From JACMLD01 sp044227095 (GTDB taxonomy: Bacteria > Bacteroidota > Bacteroidia > Chitinophagales > Chitinophagaceae): a DNA stretch of 64,000 nucleotides. Under the pieces are notes generated by a model, which had not been told where the DNA came from, made no database searches, and saw only the letters and a program-made list of their open reading frames with translations. Both the position numbers and the translations under genes were made by a program. Shown here in pieces: positions 61,705 to 64,000 of the stretch. Position 1 is the stretch's first letter. Each line of letters opens with the position of its first letter. Where the stretch lies: positions 4,216,001 to 4,280,000 of the forward strand of contig JBGAFV010000001.1 in NCBI GenBank assembly GCA_044227095.1, in the 5' to 3' direction.

Positions 61705-61880
61705 AATATGTAAATGTGATTAATGTGGAAATGTGAAAATTCGTTTATCTAATACTGCTATTCAAATAATTATTTCCATTCAATGTCATAATTTTATTTT
61801 TTCACTCATTTTTTCTCTGTGCTTTTCTTCCATGCTGTTTCATTTTTCACATTTTCCCATCTGCACATTTCTCACATTGA
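61705..61880. repeat. Inverted tract (AATGTG family) between the DinB and ABC genes
   Basis: The left arm has AATGTG-type units at 61713, 61722 and 61730, that is steps of 8-9 and not 7. The right arm (about 61833-61880) has the complementary CACATT words (TTTCACATTTTCC; CTGCACATTTC; CTCACATT). It resembles the heptamer arrays in placement and pairing, but with a different period. Confidence 0.55.
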
Positions 61881-62642
61881 TTATTCATCCCTCCACTCCT
61901 TGCCAGTAAGATTTAAAAACACATCTTCGAGGCTTGCTTTTTTAACCGCCTGTGGTCTTTGAAAACCGGTAGCAACAAGATCATCAATTAAAGCGCCGGG
62001 CGAATTAATAGCAATAATTTTTCCTGCATCAACAATAGCAACCCTGTCGCAAAGCACTTCTGCTTCATCCATATAATGCGTGGTAATAATTACGGTTGTT
62101 CCTTTTTCTTTTATGCTGATGATTAAATCCCAAAGGTTTCTCCTCGCCTGTGGATCAAGACCTGTTGTAGGTTCATCAAGAAAAATAATTTTAGGCTGAT
62201 TGATTAACGTTGTGGCTATAGAAAACCGTTGTTTCTGTCCGCCGCTTAATTCTTTAAATTTTGCTTTTGCTTTATCCTGCAGGTTTACAAGTCCAAGCAA
62301 TTCATTAGCATTTACAGAACGGTTATACAAACCCGAAAACAACTCTATCAGTTCCTTAAGATTAAGCCCGGGATAATATCCGGAAGTTTGTAACTGTACG
62401 CCTATTATTTTCTTTATGGCTTCCGGCGATTTATCAAGATCCAATCCATCAACAATTACGGTACCGCCAGATTTATCGCGGAGTGTTTCAATAATTTCAA
62501 GTGTGCTGGATTTACCTGCTCCATTAGGCCCTAGCAAGCCAAATACTTCTCCTTCATACACATCAAAACTCAATCCTTTTACCGCTTCAAACTCACCGTA
62601 CTTTTTGTACAGGTCTTTTACTGAGATAATTACTTTGCTCAT
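61881..62642 (-). CDS. ABC transporter ATP-binding protein
   Basis: This 253-residue ATPase of the DrrA/NatA (ABC-2) export type has the Walker A GPNGAGKSST (38-47), signature LSGGQKQR, Walker B IIFLDEPTTGLDPQARR and the His switch region (ITTHYMDEAE). No membrane-spanning permease is present on either side in the window, although it normally needs one. The substrate is not determinable; drug or polysaccharide export and gliding-type permeases are possible. Confidence 0.92.
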   Translation of the reverse strand: MSKVIISVKDLYKKYGEFEAVKGLSFDVYEGEVFGLLGPNGAGKSSTLEIIETLRDKSGGTVIVDGLDLDKSPEAIKKIIGVQLQTSGYYPGLNLKELIELFSGLYNRSVNANELLGLVNLQDKAKAKFKELSGGQKQRFSIATTLINQPKIIFLDEPTTGLDPQARRNLWDLIISIKEKGTTVIITTHYMDEAEVLCDRVAIVDAGKIIAINSPGALIDDLVATGFQRPQAVKKASLEDVFLNLTGKEWRDE

Positions 62643-62814
62643 GCAGGCAATTTACGCTAAGAGATTAAAAAAGAAAAAGGTAATTTTTAGTCACGCAGGG
62701 CACACTCAGCACACTGAGGTTTTAATTAAGCAAGATCTTACAATAGATTAAGCATGCACTCTCCTTTCCTCAGCAGCGCTGTTCGACCTTTTTTATTCGC
62801 CATGTGCCACTTTT

Positions 62815-63321
62815 CTATTTCTTCACAAACAACTGCGTATAATACACTACTCCCCTGCTGTCTTTGGCAACACCTACGCCTGTATAATTAAAATTGCCTT
62901 CTATGTTTGCTTTATGTTCGGGACTTTTTAACCATGCATCAATAACCTGTTTAGACGTCATTTTACCAAAAGCAACATTTTCTCCGGTAGAAGATGTACC
63001 ATGCAGTTCATTGGCAATAGCTACTGCACGGTCGTTAAAGCCGGCATGGCCAAACGGAACTTTTTTACTGGCCATATTGCTACTGTGTTTCGCAGCTTCT
63101 GATGCGGCTAGTGCAAGCAAACGAAGCGGCGGCAGGCCTTTTGTTTTCCGGTAGTCGTTTATGCCGTTTATAATATCCGAATTCATTGTGGCAATAGAAA
63201 TATTTGCTTCACGATGGCTGGCGTTTCTTGAAGAAGATGAACTGGCAGCGGGCGAAGAAACTTTATTGGCACACGATAAAAAGGAGATAGCAAGAACCGG
63301 AAGGATTATATAGTATTTCAA
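62815..63321 (-). CDS. CAP-domain (SCP/PR1-like) lipoprotein
   Basis: This lipoprotein has 168 residues if it starts at TTG 63321, which gives the signal MKYYIILPVLAISFLSC. The open frame from 63402 would place 27 odd residues before it. The CAP domain (residues about 50-168) has the typical HAGFNDRAVAIANE, GENVAFG and WLKSPEHKANIEG blocks and ends YYTQLFVKK. Bacterial CAP proteins of this YkwD-like type are exported and of unknown function. A Ser-rich linker follows the lipid anchor. Confidence 0.88.
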   Translation of the reverse strand: MKYYIILPVLAISFLSCANKVSSPAASSSSSRNASHREANISIATMNSDIINGINDYRKTKGLPPLRLLALAASEAAKHSSNMASKKVPFGHAGFNDRAVAIANELHGTSSTGENVAFGKMTSKQVIDAWLKSPEHKANIEGNFNYTGVGVAKDSRGVVYYTQLFVKK

Positions 63322-63429
63322 GGTGAGTATTTTATAAAAAATATTTTCAACTATTGTACCATTCTGCAAGGATTGATTGGTTTCTGAAAGATTGCCATAC
63401 AATTTCCTTTTTCCTTAACAATTAAAATA

Positions 63430-64000
63430 TTAACCGGTAACCTGCCAGGGGTATTTAAGAATTTCTTCCGATAAAACTTTATACAAATTTTTTAAACCGG
63501 GTTCATTATTAAGAAGGTTAAGGTGCCTGTCAATTGTAGACAAATCCTTTCTGATGCCCGGCCCGGTTTGTACGGCATGTGGTGAAAACCGATGAAGACG
63601 ACTGGCGGTTTCATCAATCAATGGAAGCAGGTTATTAAAATCCAAACCATTTTTTTGGCAGTAGTCTGCCGCTACGGTAAATAAATAATTGCTGAAATTA
63701 TTGGTAAGCACTGCGCACAAATGATATTTCATTCGCTCATCGTCGTTTGCCCTGGTTACATTTACTGAAATTGTTTTTGCCAGATCCATTAATTGTTGTG
63801 CCGATGTTTCTGTGTTGGCATCTATCAATAAAGGAATTTCAGGAATCGGCTCAATTTCTTTTCTTAAAGTCTGGTAAGGATACAGCACCCCATAATTAGA
63901 GGAAACATTTTTCAATACATTAATAGAAACTGCGCCAGCAGTATGCACTACCAGTTGATTTTTTAAATGCAATTGCTTTTCAATTTCTGCTAATGCTTTG
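63430..64000 (-). CDS. DUF2520 / Rossmann-like protein, 5' end missing
   Basis: The visible 190 residues are open through the right edge, so the start lies outside. The sequence LVVHTAGAVSINVLKNVSSN is the end of a Rossmann-like NAD(P)-binding domain, and GVLYPYQTL through AVLTNNFSNYLFTVAADYCQ, GLDFNNLLPLI and TGPGIRKDLSTIDRH is the DUF2520 helical domain. Proteins with this pair resemble ProC/F420-dependent NADP reductases and are annotated as oxidoreductases of unknown substrate. An in-frame TTG at 63972 is not a credible start because the frame reads on in family-like sequence (KALAEIEKQLHLKNQ). Confidence 0.85.
   Translation of the reverse strand, partial: KALAEIEKQLHLKNQLVVHTAGAVSINVLKNVSSNYGVLYPYQTLRKEIEPIPEIPLLIDANTETSAQQLMDLAKTISVNVTRANDDERMKYHLCAVLTNNFSNYLFTVAADYCQKNGLDFNNLLPLIDETASRLHRFSPHAVQTGPGIRKDLSTIDRHLNLLNNEPGLKNLYKVLSEEILKYPWQVTG

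Noticed and set aside
1..64000. tRNA, rRNA, prophage or insertion sequences
   Set aside because: I looked for tRNA-like T-loop sequences, transposase motifs and terminal inverted repeats with target duplications and saw none I can support; this is by eye and not exhaustive.

Overview
The window reads as chromosomal DNA of a member of the Bacteroidota, most likely the family Chitinophagaceae. The signs are a SusC/SusD outer-membrane pair, Bacteroidota-type promoters (TTG, about 20 bp, TAnnTTTG) in place of sigma70 boxes, very few Shine-Dalgarno sequences, lipoprotein signals, AT-rich spacers and ASPIC/UnbV-type FG-GAP proteins. I see no tRNA, rRNA, insertion sequence, phage gene or CRISPR array.

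Positions 1 to about 27,600 form a pectin (homogalacturonan/rhamnogalacturonan) utilisation locus. Ten genes on the minus strand run from a GH28 polygalacturonase (start 12,686) through GH105, uxaB, uxaA, uxaC, kduD, kduI, kdgK and a YhcH-like cupin protein to eda, which is cut by the left edge. Together they encode routes from galacturonate (UxaC-UxaB-UxaA) and from unsaturated uronate (GH105-KduI-KduD) to 2-keto-3-deoxygluconate, then by KdgK and Eda to pyruvate and glyceraldehyde-3-phosphate. A divergent LacI-type regulator, a Gfo/Idh/MocA oxidoreductase, a CE8 pectin methylesterase and a CE12 acetylesterase follow. After these come SusC and SusD, a terminator, a 1.1k-residue FG-GAP/ASPIC lipoprotein and a vanadium-haloperoxidase-like PAP2 lipoprotein. 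Three near-identical operator-like sites, before GH28/lacI, before CE12 and before susC, suggest that the LacI protein controls the set. No polysaccharide lyase and no uronate permease is present in the window.

Positions 27,600 to 64,000 are mostly housekeeping and envelope genes in short units: an HMA-like small protein and a small secreted protein; gyrA with a TPR protein; a GYF-domain membrane protein; a Tat-exported Gfo/Idh protein; osmC, csaA, ogt, cdd, lepB; a MerR regulator with CarH-like cobalamin-binding motifs; a sigma54-type response regulator without a DNA-binding domain; a DUF4846 protein; a 50-residue membrane peptide with its own promoter; pdhB; aspartate kinase; TonB-C proteins, including one fused to a YafK-like L,D-transpeptidase; an RND efflux operon placed between purK and purE; tonB, folC, a Nudix hydrolase, a DinB/YfiT protein, an ABC ATPase, a CAP-domain lipoprotein and a DUF2520 protein cut by the right edge.

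The most unusual signal is not a gene. Many spacers carry degenerate tandem repeats with a strict 7-nt period. The heptamer differs from locus to locus, and at most loci the words recur as a complementary array on the other side of the spacer, so the two arms could fold together. Several arrays run into the stop codon of the neighbouring gene.
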